DNA of 64,000 nucleotides from positions 1 through 64,000 of the forward strand of contig JADGKB010000009.1 in NCBI GenBank assembly GCA_027604185.1, in the 5' to 3' direction. The DNA comes from Boothiomyces macroporosus. Its lineage: Eukaryota; Chytridiomycota; Chytridiomycetes; Rhizophydiales; Terramycetaceae. Below the pieces are notes generated by a model. It ran no database searches. It was not told where the DNA came from and worked only from the letters and a program-made list of their open reading frames with translations. This document shows, one piece after another, positions 1 through 10,209 of this stretch (positions are counted from its first letter, which is position 1; each line of letters opens with the position of its first letter). The position numbers were made by a program, and so were the translations under genes.

Positions 1-498
1 GGAGCTGGCTTATGACGATCATCGTAGTCGTTGTGAGGTTTAGGAGCTGGCTTATGATGGTCGTCATAGTCGTTGTGAGGTTTAGGAGCTGGCTTATGAT
101 GATCGTCATAGTCGTTTTGAGGTTTAGGAGCTGGCTTATGGTGATCGTCATAGTCTTTGTGTGGTTTAGGAGCTGGCTTATGATGATCGTCATAGTCGTT
201 TTGAGGTTTAGGAGCTGGCTTATGATGATCGTCATAGTCGTTGTGTGGTTTTGGAGCTGGCTTTGGAGAGCAGTTGCCGTATGGTTTAGGAGCTGGCTTA
301 TGATGATCGTCATAGTCACCATATGGTTTTGGAGCTGGCTTATGATGATCATCGTAGTCGTTGTGTGGTTTAGGAGCTGGCTTATGATGATCATCGTAGT
401 CACCATATGGTTTTGGAGCTGGCTTATGGTGATCGTCATAGTCTTTGTGTGGTTTAGGAGCTGGCTTATGATGATCGTCATAGTCACCATATGGTTTA
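1..498. repeat. 42-bp coding tandem repeat, 11 units plus one 36-bp variant
   Basis: Units of exactly 42 bp start at 1, 43, 85, 127, 169 and 211. A 36-bp variant occupies 253-288. Further 42-bp units start at 289, 331, 373, 415 and 457. All are multiples of three and code on the minus strand for the 14-residue repeat of the secreted protein. Units differ mainly at the codons giving H-N, H-K, Q-N or Y-G. The plus strand of the same repeat is also an open frame, a by-product of the repeat. Confidence 0.95.
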
Positions 499-684
499 GG
501 AGAGTAGTCTACATGAGGCTTTGGGACAGGCTTTGGAGAATAATCTTCGTGAGGTTTAGGAGCAGGAACAGAATAATGTACATCAACTGATGGCTTTTGT
601 TCATAGCTGGAATACCTGAATTAGAAAAAGGTACTGTGAAACAGCTGATCCGAGTAGAAATACAAGTAACGAGACACTTTTCAT
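1..684 (-). CDS. Secreted His/Asp/Tyr-rich tandem-repeat protein (partial, runs off left edge)
   Basis: The minus-strand ATG at 684 opens a clear signal peptide (MKSVSLLVFLLGSAVS). A 19-nt intron near 612-630 must be removed to keep the frame open. The mature part is low-complexity: a lead-in with KPHEDYSPKP and KPHVDYSPKP motifs, then tandem 14-residue units of the form KPHNDYDDHHKPAP. The H-N positions vary (H-K, Q-N, Y-G). One 12-residue variant unit contains a cysteine. The gene is open at the window edge, so the C-terminus is unknown. A secreted, repetitive, metal-binding or surface/spore-wall role would suit the composition, but that is inference and I recognise no named family. Confidence 0.8.
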
Positions 685-817
685 TTTGAAATGTTATGCT
701 TATGGAGGTCTGACATTTATAATCAACTTTGTTTATGTTGCCTCTCCACTTTAAATTTTCATCCATGTCAAATATAGTTAGATAAGGCCAAACAAAAAAA
801 TTAATTGAAATTTGAAT

Positions 818-2585
818 TTATTGATGCGCTTTCTTTCTTTTTTCTCTGAGTTTACTAGCTTGTTCCTTCTTTCTTTCTTTTCCATATTGTATTTTATCAT
901 ACAATTTCTTGTCGCGCTTGCTCATCATGATCTTGCGTAATTCTTTTTCTTCGTCGACCGGTTCCTTCTTTGCCTTCTTCTTTGGTTTGAATTCAGAGAC
1001 TGATATTCCCTGTACTTCTGCTTGTACCTCTTGTTCATGGAGTTCTTCTTCCGTAATCTATAATTAGCCTGAATTTACTGGTTCCTCATTTTGCTCTTCT
1101 TCTTGCAAATCTTCATCAGGACGATAGTCGTCTTCTCCAGGATTAACGAATGGTGACAAATGAGGAGGAAGAGTTTCCCCAGGATGGTAGTTTGACGTTT
1201 TTACTAAATTTTTGCTATTGATGCAGTCATAGACCCATTGAGGCTGTAAGTATTCTCTACCATCTATTAATTGGGTGTTGGCAGTGGTAGGTCTGTCAGT
1301 AATGTGGTGAGTAATTCTCTTGTCGTCAATTGTATATGGCGACCCACTTCCTGAAGAACTGTCCCAACCACACTGACCGCCATGTGCTTTAATTACAAAT
1401 TCCAAAGAATACCTTGGAACTTCTCTAGAAATCCAGAAAACACAATTAGAGAACAGTCTCTTTGACATGTGGTTATTGGACATTTTAACAACGGTTTCTT
1501 CTTGAGTAGTAGGCTCAGCAATTGGTTCTGGTACATCTTCGTCCTCACTTTCTTCTCCGTCATATTCCACATCCATTTCATCGTCGTCTTCCTCTTCAAT
1601 TTTAGAAATCTTTTCCTTCAGAGATTCTAATCTTTCTTTCACCAGTTTTTCCTGCTTCTTGTTAGCCTTTTTGACAACTGCTCCTGGGATGTTGGATTGT
1701 AAGGATTCGATTCCTTCGGTCTTGGATTCAATCACAAACGCGCCAAGACCACCACCAGACTCATACTTTGCCATATCCAACTGCGGTGGGTAGATTAAAT
1801 TAATATCAGAAAACAACTTGAAGTTAACAAATGACAATAATGTTTCATGCACCTCCAAAAACGTTCCCATCACTCTAAAGTCAACGTCATGTGGAATCTA
1901 GAGTCAAATTACAAATACGTCTTGAGAAAATTGATAAGGCGAGATCCAGGTAATTGTCTGTCCTTTAATTTCCGCTTGATAATAAATACCCTTGATGGAC
2001 AAGAATACCTTGGTCAAGCATCCAGTAATCATTACGTAGTGCTGGAATTCAGCAAGTAATCTTTGGCACTCTTTCACATGCTCGATTGGAATTTTGTCAT
2101 CTGCTGGTAAGGTAGCAAACAAGGCAATCATCGATAGTGCATCATCCAAGTCTCTTAACGCATCAATAAAAGTAGGATATCTGTGTGAAATTAAAAATAC
2201 CTTTCCTTGATAATGTGATCCAAAGTGTAAATTGGCTTGTCTTCATGAATTTGTTTGGCGACAGCATACTGTTTCTTTCCCAATGCTTTTCCTAGTTTCC
2301 TTTGGTGGATACGTTCTTGTCTTAGAGTCTGTAGAATAGGCTCATGAAGCAAATATGCAATATCTTTACGGTAATAAAACGTTTTCAATGCAGTGGAACC
2401 TCCAGTAACTTTTCGCTTGTTCTTTGGCTCGACAGGATAAATTCCTTTCAAAATACAGAGTCTTCTGAACTGGGCAAGACTGATTTGCAGCTTCCTGACC
2501 GCTTGAGTTCTAGCAATATATTTGACAGCATCTCCCTTTTTACCCTGAGGTTAATATCAAGTACTTTTTTTTCTTTTTTTCCCAT
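818..2585 (-). CDS. NOP7: Pescadillo homologue, 60S ribosome biogenesis (PeBoW complex)
   Basis: The spliced protein is about 561 aa and begins [20 protein letters not shown]. It contains the family signature [13 protein letters not shown]...[24 protein letters not shown] central acidic coiled region and a BRCT-like domain follow (around [16 protein letters not shown]), then a basic Lys/Glu-rich tail. Four introns of 20-21 nt (1058-1078, 1898-1918, 2181-2200, 2545-2564) restore the conserved frame. Pescadillo acts with Erb1 and Ytm1 in nucleolar maturation of 25S/5.8S rRNA. Erb1 is also in this window. A T-rich tract lies just upstream of the ATG. Confidence 0.96.
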
Positions 2586-2667
2586 TTCGATTTCAAAAAA
2601 AAAGTAAAAAAAAATAAAATCAAGCCACAGAAAGTTTAAAACGTAATTTATTTTCAATTGATTAGCT

Positions 2668-3524
2668 TTATACATTAGAGAACAAGCTGAATGGTTCCGC
2701 CTTTAGTTTTATTATCGCCTCGTTGCTGGTATTCCTTAATTTCAAGTCGATAGTGAATCCGGATTGAAATAAGGAATATGGAGCAAAGCATGGTAATGAA
2801 TCAAAGCAATTTTGAATCTCTGATTCATTTTTTGGTTCTGAAATGGATTCTAAACTGGACTGGGAGTACAATTCTGTGAGTGTTTCTTGTATATCATTCT
2901 CATTATATAGTGTGTGGTCTTTTGAGTCTTCATCATATCCAATGTATTCTTCATTTTCTTTTGGTTCAACTGCTGTATCTGGCGACTCTCTCGCTGTTCC
3001 AACTTTGTGTGGTTTACTTCTGACGTCCTTCTTTTTAACTGGCTTCTTTTCATCCTTTTCCTTCCTCCTCTTTTTATCTGGTTTTTTGGGACCATCTGCA
3101 TCCTGTACATGGAGCGGTGATGAAGCTTCAACTTTAATGCTGCTTGATAGATAAAAGTACTTTTTCGCATACTTGGAAAAAATCCTGTATATCTAATGTT
3201 AGTAGCACTTACTAAACTGCAAAAGAATAAAACTAATAGAAGCTTGGAAAGGAGATTAAATGCGCTCAGATAATCAGGTTTTGTGTAGATGAATTCAAAC
3301 ACAATAAATCCCAATATTAGCATTGATGATAGGGTCTGATTGAATAGAAAATTGAACAGTTTGAAAATCAATCCCAGTAGGCAATTACCCAACACCGCGA
3401 AAACATATCGCGTAAACCCCCAAAGAGTTTTTGGTTTCCTAGATTTGAGATTGCTTTTTGAATTTATTGATAATTGTTGTTTATTGTAGGGGTGCCTCTT
3501 TATCCTTCGTCTGTAATTACACAT
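2668..3524 (-). CDS. Unknown membrane protein with charged C-terminal tail
   Basis: Removing one 20-nt intron near 3190-3210, with a textbook GTAAGT donor and TACTAAC branch motif, joins two frames into about 278 aa. A basic N-terminus is followed by three hydrophobic stretches (around YVFAVLGNCLLGLIFKLF, MLILGFIVFEFI and LLLVLFFCSL). After these come a Lys/Arg-rich then acidic region and a short C-terminal domain. I cannot assign a family. A small nuclear-envelope or ER protein such as a Pom34-like nucleoporin would fit the layout, but nothing in the sequence proves it. Confidence 0.65.
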
Positions 3525-3763
3525 CTATTAATTTCAAAAAAGTTAAAATTGAATGACATCACCTTTTCTGGTCATCCACCAAGATGACAATCGACTAAAC
3601 GGCCGATTGTTTCTACTTCTCACTTGACTATCTAAAAATAATGCAACCTTGGTGCTTCTTGAATGATGTGTACCTCCAATAGCGTTTGGAGATACAAGCT
3701 GAACAGTTTCCCAAATTCAAAAGAAAAGGCTATATGGAAGAATAGTATTTTTGGGTTTATTCT

Positions 3764-4192
3764 CTATTTAGTAATTTGAATCTTCCCGCTGATGCAAGAC
3801 ACTTCAGCATTCGTTGGGGACACAATTCGAACTTGTAAATTGAATGATCCGGCCGGAATGTTGGCTGGAATAACTTGGGATACATTGTTGATCAAATGGC
3901 CTGGTTGAACAGGGCAAGTAATTCCAGATTCAGAGCAGTAATCCTGGGTGGTAGAGTAAAGGGTGATTGTGCCAACTTTTACACTGACTATGACCTTGGT
4001 ACCGTTTACGATCGTTTGAGTTAAATCACCAATAGTTGAGATAACAGAAGTTTGCCCTGCTTTGAATGGATAGTTGTAGATTTCGACATCGGTGACATTC
4101 AATGTATCAGTTGGCCCACCACAAGATTTCAAGATGTTTGGAGTTTGAGCAAAGCAAACAGCAGCCAAGGAAAACAAAGCGGAGAATTTCAT
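3764..4192 (-). CDS. Secreted ML-domain (NPC2-like) lipid-binding protein
   Basis: The intronless frame gives about 142 aa from the ATG at 4192. An earlier in-frame TTG at 4201 is less likely. A signal peptide (MKFSALFSLAAVCFA) is followed by an ML (MD-2-related lipid recognition) fold. It keeps the expected cysteines: SCGGPTD near the mature N-terminus, DYCSESGITCPVQPG in the middle and VSCISGKI near the end. Fungal members bind sterols or phosphatidylglycerol/inositol in vacuole or extracellular space. A TATA-like element (TATAAATGG on the minus strand) sits about 25-35 bp upstream of the ATG. Confidence 0.85.
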   Translation of the reverse strand: MKFSALFSLAAVCFAQTPNILKSCGGPTDTLNVTDVEIYNYPFKAGQTSVISTIGDLTQTIVNGTKVIVSVKVGTITLYSTTQDYCSESGITCPVQPGHLINNVSQVIPANIPAGSFNLQVRIVSPTNAEVSCISGKIQITK

Positions 4193-4561
4193 TAGTAGCA
4201 ATGGTGCTCTCCAACCATTTATATTTTTTCTTTAAAGGGCACAGATCAAATTGTCTTTAGCGGTCAGGCCCTGAATCGTCCAACTCGCACACGACAGGAT
4301 ATAGATCAATGAGTTGGTCAAAGGACCTTTGGGGAAAGTGAGTGGGTATGTTTCTCAATTGCTCCAACCTTACTGTACACTATGGAAAAGCAAAGCGAGA
4401 GCAAATATGTTGCTCCTAGGCATCCGATTGCTAAAGAATATCTATTAAATTAGAGCACATGGCCTCCATGACCGCTTTTTCTTTCGGCCCACGTTACCTT
4501 CCCTATTCCTAATGACTGATTCTGCGCTATCAACAGACTTGAATGACTAACAGATATTTAT
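4193..4561. other. Intergenic, promoter of the ML-domain gene
   Basis: About 370 bp with no convincing frame on either strand. It holds the TATA-like element of the ML gene next to its ATG, and otherwise mixed sequence. The downstream ankyrin gene ends at 4562. Confidence 0.5.
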
Positions 4562-5290
4562 TCAAGAATACAATAACTTGAATGATCTAGTATCTTCAAT
4601 TAAAAGGGAGCGTGATTTCAAGTAGATCCAATCCTCACTTTTTAATACTATTCTCGGATCGTGAAGTAATTCATTCACGATTTCAAAATGATCAGAGAGA
4701 ATCGCTAATAGTAATGGGGTGCATTCGATATCCCTATAATTTACATCTACATTATGCTGTAGGAGTAGACAAACCACTGGATAATTTCCAGATCTGCAAG
4801 CTTCTATCAACCCCAGATTCAGACATGTAGAATCTGCTTCACACATATCCAAAAGATGTTGCAGTTGCTCATCGGTTCCATAAGAACAGGTTTCCACTAT
4901 TAAGGATTCAAAGAAGTGGTGGAATTGTATTTCAGTTGAGTAATATTTTAATCTTTGAAGCACGGGTATGGATATAGTAATATTCCACAGATTGGCGGTT
5001 TCATATTGGTTGAGCACTTCACTCAAACACCCCAATGTAACGTGTGGTATCATTCGAAGTGCTTGATTGTATAGCATGTTGAAAGCCATATACTGGAACG
5101 AGCTGTCGGTATAGTAGTCTATTGAAAGGTTTATATGGTAGTATCTATACTTTTCAACACAGTGTTTGTAGTTTTGAAACGACAATGTAGGTTTCTGCGG
5201 AACAGCTCGCAGCGAGAACCAAAGTTGGAAGTATTCCACTACGTTTAAATGATACGCAATAATTGGAATTTCGTTAATCAAGATATCCAT
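4562..5290 (-). CDS. Ankyrin-repeat-like protein
   Basis: The intronless 242-aa frame starts MDILINEIPIIAYHLNVVEY. The C-terminal third holds ankyrin-type helices: LNLGLIEACRSGNYPVVCLL followed by LLQHNVDVNYRD, then TPLLLAILSDHFEIVNELL. The N-terminal half is hydrophobic/aromatic without a recognised domain. It has no signal peptide. Ankyrin proteins are protein-binding scaffolds; no partner can be inferred here. It ends 23 bp before pyruvate carboxylase's stop-side boundary, on the same strand. Confidence 0.7.
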   Translation of the reverse strand: MDILINEIPIIAYHLNVVEYFQLWFSLRAVPQKPTLSFQNYKHCVEKYRYYHINLSIDYYTDSSFQYMAFNMLYNQALRMIPHVTLGCLSEVLNQYETANLWNITISIPVLQRLKYYSTEIQFHHFFESLIVETCSYGTDEQLQHLLDMCEADSTCLNLGLIEACRSGNYPVVCLLLQHNVDVNYRDIECTPLLLAILSDHFEIVNELLHDPRIVLKSEDWIYLKSRSLLIEDTRSFKLLYS

Positions 5291-5313
5291 ATTTGAAAAT
5301 TATGGACGTGATT

Positions 5314-8300
5314 TTATTCTTCCTTCTTAATCACCGCGATTAGGTCATCCGCTGAAAGAGAATCTTTTACAGCTACATGGATTTGTCCAATTTTACCTGC
5401 CATGGTTGCAGTAACAATAGTTTCCATTTTCATTGCACTCATCACCGCAATTGGGTCCCCAACTTTAACTACATTTCCTTCAGAAACGCGCAATTCCACA
5501 ACGATACCACTCATTGGCGCTCCTACTTCACCTTTTACCTTTGGGTCCGCTTTTGGTCTGGTAGCCAATTTGGCTGCACCAGGCTTGTTTGCGTTGGTGA
5601 CCGTATCAACTATGTTTACAAGACGCGCTTCCCCATTCAATGTGAAATAAATATCTCGAGTCGAAGTTTCTTCGTTCAATGGGCCGATAGCAACGAGCTT
5701 TACAATCAAGGTGCGACCTAGCGCAATGTCAAATGTAAATTCTTGGCCAACTTTCAAAGGAGTTAGGAACCATCTGGTAGGTAGGGCACTAAGATCCCCG
5801 TAAGTGTCTATCTTTTCCTTGTATTCTTCAAAAACTTTTGGATATAATGCTGCTGATAGCAAATCATATTCGTTAAAGTTTGAAAGACCGTATGTCTCTT
5901 CTAGATTCGCCTTCAATTCTTTGAAATCAAATGGCGGCAAGGATTTACCAGGCCGACCTTGAATTTTTGGAAGGTTTCTTGCAGACAAAATTTTGTTGCG
6001 TAAATCTTCCGGGAAACCAAACGGTGGTTGCCCTAAATATCCTTGATAATATTCCAAAACTGATTGTGGGAAAGACAAAATGTCCGCTTTTTCTATAACA
6101 TCTTGTTCGGAAAGTTTTTGTGAGACCATGAATTGGGCAAAATCACCGACCACTTTACTGGAGGGTGTAACCTTTGTGATATCACCGCACAATTTGTTAG
6201 CGACTTGATACGCTTTCTTGATTGCGATCCATTCATTTCCAAGACCAAGTTGTTGACTTTGGAACAGGAGATTTGTGTACTGACCTAACATTAGGATAGC
6301 AAACCTCCAGGCATTTCGTGCAGATAAACTCCAGAATCAGAAGACTTGACATTTGGGTCAAAGCAAGAGTACAATAATCTAATTTGTTCCCAGTATGAGT
6401 TAATTGCCAATACGTCGTCCTCATTAATTCCTGTATCCAAAGGAGTTCCTTCTAGTGCACTAGTGATTGCACCTAACGATGGTTGTGAAGTAAGCCCCGA
6501 CATACTGTCGATCGCAGCATCTACTACATCTGCCCCTGCCTCTGCTGCTGCAATCATTGATGCAACTCCAGTACCTAGAATTAAAAGAACATTAACCAGC
6601 CGTGTCATGGGTGTGGACATGAATTACCAAGTCTGGGTGATTAGCCCTAATGGCGCCAATCAGCATTCTAGCAGCTTTTGGTTTTAACAATCCAGCCATA
6701 TCCTTGATAGCAAGAATGTGAATTCCAGCTTTCACTAACTTTGCAGTCAAATCCAAATAATACTGCAGATTATATGGTTTTCTATTTGGGTTTGAAATGT
6801 CACCTGTATAACTGATTGCTGCTTCTGCTACACCCCCGGCAGCCTTTACTGCGTCAATCCCCAACTGTAGATTTTCATCATAATTCAAGGAATCAAAGAT
6901 TCTGAATACATCTACACCGCATTCTTTAGCTTTCTTGCAAAATTCAAACACAACGTTATCAGGATAGCTAGTGTAACCAACTGCATTTGCACCTCTAAGT
7001 AGCATTTGGAACGGAATGTTTGGAACAAGTTTACGCAACGTCTTTAATCTTTCCCATGGGCATTCGGTCAAAAATCGGAGAGATACGTCAAACGTTGCTC
7101 CTCCCCAACATTCCAATGCAAACATGTTCTTAAATACATGTGAAGTCTGAGTAGCGATGCGTGCAATATCAATGGTGCGCACTCTAGTGGCCAACAGACT
7201 TTGATGAGCATCTCTCCAGGTAGTATCCATAATTAATAATCCAGGGTGCTTTCTTACAGCAGCACAGAAAGCTTCTGGCCCTTCACTGACCAGAATATTT
7301 CTCCATCCAGTGGTGCATGGATGGAGTAAAGAGAATTCATCATAATTGGAAAACTTTGGCATAACAATATCAGATTGCAAGGCAGGTACAGATTGTTGTC
7401 CGGCGACCTTGAATCCATTTACTGCTAGCTCAGCAAGGTATCTAAGCAGCTTGTGTGATCGACTTCCACGAGCGGCAGCTTTAAATAATTCCGGTGTGTC
7501 ATCAATGAAGGTTGTCCAAACTTTTCCTCCTTCTACAAACGTTGGATGCTTTAGTAATTCAGTAACAAACGGAATGTTTGTTTTCAATCCTCTAACTCTG
7601 AATTCAGCCAAGGCGGTGAGCATAACTTGACGTGCTTTTTCAAAGTTCTTTCCAGAGCATGTACATTTTACCAATAATGAATCGTAGTATGGAGTTATAA
7701 TCGCTCCAGTATAACCGGGGCCACCTATGATTAATACAGAAAGCACCATCCAATCTGACACCTCTTCCACCCGGTGAACGGTACAGAATAATTCTTCCAG
7801 TATCTGGTTGGAAATTTTTGCTAGGGTCTTCAGTAGTAATACGACATTGAATTGCAACACCACGGACGTTAATTTTTTCCTGAATCAACCCCAATGATTC
7901 CAAAGTTGCACCTAGAGCAATCTGAATTTGACTTGCAACCAGGTCAATACCTGTCAATTCTTCAGTGACAGTATGTTCCACTTGGATTCGCGGGTTAATT
8001 TCAATGAAATAATGACGGTTTTGCCTGTCGACAAGAAATTCGGCCGTTCCTGCATTGCGATATCCAACAGTTTTTGCCAACTTGACTGCATCGGTTAAGA
8101 TTTGATTTCGAACTTCCTCTGGCAAGTTCAAAGCAGGTCCCATCTCAACTACCTTTTGATGTCTTCTTTGTACCGAGCAGTCTCTTTCAAACAAGTGAAT
8201 CACATTTCCAAAGTTATCTGCCAACAACTGGACTTCGATATGCTTTGGCTTTTCGAGGAATCGTTCCAAAAATACTGTTCCATCGCCAAAAGCTGAAAGG

Positions 8301-9073
8301 GCTTCAGATTGTGCACGATCAAACATTTGCTGGAAGGACTCCATTTCTTTCACCACTCGCATTCCTGGACTTAATGGTTATTTACCTAAATTAAGTGCTC
8401 AAAATACCTCTGCCACCTCCACCAAAAGCGGCTTTGATTATAATAGGGAACCCATATTCTTCAATAAACTTTACCGCCTGAGCATAGCTGGTGATAGCTT
8501 CAGATCCAGGGACTACCGGAACATTGGCCTTTTTTGCCAGCTCTCTAGCTTTTGTTTTGTCTCCACAGGAATCTAGAGTCACAGCAAATGTACCAATAAT
8601 TTCAGGTGGTGGACCAACAAACGCAATTCCTGCTTCTTCAACTTTCTTTGCGAATTCAGAGTTTTCAGATAAGAATCCGTATCCTACTATTACGACAAAT
8701 TACCAGGATGGATGACAGTGACCCGGCGATGCTTTGCAATACTGATAATTCGGTCAATAGCGAGATATGCACCAACAGGGGTGAATTCGCCTTTTTCTCC
8801 AATTTGATAAGATTCATCCGCAACGTAGCGATGCATGCTAAGACTGTCTTCAGGTGAATAAATAGTGATTGTTTTGTGTCCCAGTTGATGTCCTGCTCGA
8901 ACAACACGGATTGCGATCTCTCCTCTGTTTGCAACCAAGAGCGAATTTTCAGGTTCAAAATCTCCAGTGGGACTAGTAAGAAGACTAGCGACTGATGAAT
9001 ATCGAGAGCGTGGTTCCATAATTAAAGTCGAATGACCAAACATCACGCTTAAATCGTAAGTGGCGCAGTTCAT
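5314..9073 (-). CDS. PYC1: Pyruvate carboxylase
   Basis: The spliced protein is about 1,210 aa. Order: biotin carboxylase domain ([60 protein letters not shown]), carboxyltransferase domain ([27 protein letters not shown]), and C-terminal biotinyl domain with AMKMET. It makes oxaloacetate from pyruvate and bicarbonate using ATP. Introns lie near 6295 (20 nt), 6604 (22), 7725 (22), 8365-8407 (43) and 8695 (20); all restore the conserved frame. The start at 9073 lies after the stop of the upstream gene; ATGs at 9043 and 9019 are alternatives. The 43-nt intron can be read as two adjoining introns. Confidence 0.96.
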
Positions 9074-9135
9074 CAATCTCCTTCCTAAAAAATTAAATTG
9101 CTCCTGAAATGATAAGGAAAGCACACGATAAGAAT

Positions 9136-10005
9136 TTATTTTGAATATCCAATCAACAAGATGGTTCCAAACATTCCTTTGGCGATCCATTGTGAAAATA
9201 CACAGAGGAATTCGGTAATATCGAAAGGTAATACACGGAAACGTGACAAGAAGAAAGCCGTAGTAACTAATTTAAAACGAATTTACCTGCATGGTTCCCA
9301 ACGAATGTAATGATTTTAGCCCACCATAATGCCTTCTTGCTTACCATACTGTTGGTTTTGCCTTCGATTGCATTGGTGAACATGGCATCTACTTTTGCAT
9401 ACCAAAATGCGTATGAGCAAACTGCAATCCATAGCGAAAAGCTAGAGAAAGGGTCGCGGGTGATTGCACCCAAAAACCCGCAGCCAATTACCGCGTAGTT
9501 CCATTTAACAGCGCTCAATGCCATTTCATACTCTTGAGTGACTTCACCCATAATCCAAATCAAAAGGGTACTATTGATAAATTGCTCCCAGTGATTTGCA
9601 AAGTCAACTGCATTGCCATTCACGTCTCTAAAGGTGGTGGTCCACCCATTAGGAATTAAGACAGTAAAGGTAATCCCAACGATGGCGGTAATTGCAGCCA
9701 TTGTAAATGCAACAGCCCTCTTTTCTCTAATTTCGGTCACTTGAGTAGCAATCCAAAATACCAATGAAGACACCAAAAAGAGTCCACCGGTAATGTAAAA
9801 GTAGGTAAAGGAATTTCCACGATCAAAATTTGCTTTGGTATTTGAGCCAAGAGTGGAAACTGCAACTGACACCAACATCCTAATGTTAACAAAGGCAGAC
9901 CATACAGAGGCATGGGAGATGGCATGATTCATCAATTTTTCACCATTCGAACCAGCGTGAACTTCAGCTAATATTAATTTGTTATTTACGTTTCACTGCC
10001 TCCAT
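9136..10005 (-). CDS. Type-1 (microbial) rhodopsin-like seven-helix membrane protein
   Basis: The spliced product is about 275 aa. Introns are 22 nt (about 9969-9990) and 20 nt (about 9266-9285). The second brings in the last two helices; unspliced, the frame stops early. Helix D/E reads GCGFLGAITRDP...LWIAVC, matching the GTGLVGALTK...WWAIS pattern of bacteriorhodopsin. Helix G reads DITEFLCVFSQWIAKGMFG, placing Lys262 at the retinal Schiff-base position. At the counter-ion and donor sites of helix C I read H-W-E-Q-F where proton pumps have R-Y-x-D-W. The residue four before the Lys is Gln instead of Asp. Family assignment is by hand alignment. A sensory or opsin-related role is inferred, not pumping. 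Confidence 0.75.
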
Positions 10006-10209
10006 GATTATTTACTGACAAAGGCTGTCCACTGATTTTATAGTAAATTATCATCGCATTGTCTGTGTATTATATAGGGTGGGGAGGTAAACAAAAAGAC
10101 AATGAGGAAAATCACACCTCACAGCATTGCGCAGAGGATAATCAGGATAAATTAAGTAAAATTTGGGGGAATGGCAGTCTGGTCTTTCCAAAAATTTCAA
10201 ACTACTTGG

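Noticed and set aside
12..590. Open plus-strand frame rich in W, R and V
   Set aside because: It is the antisense shadow of the 42-bp repeats; the minus strand has the signal peptide and a spliced frame.
9127..9190. Extended start of pyruvate carboxylase beginning MDRQRNVWNH at 9190
   Set aside because: The same bases encode the last helix of the rhodopsin-like protein after splicing, with its stop at 9136, so the carboxylase start is placed downstream at 9073.
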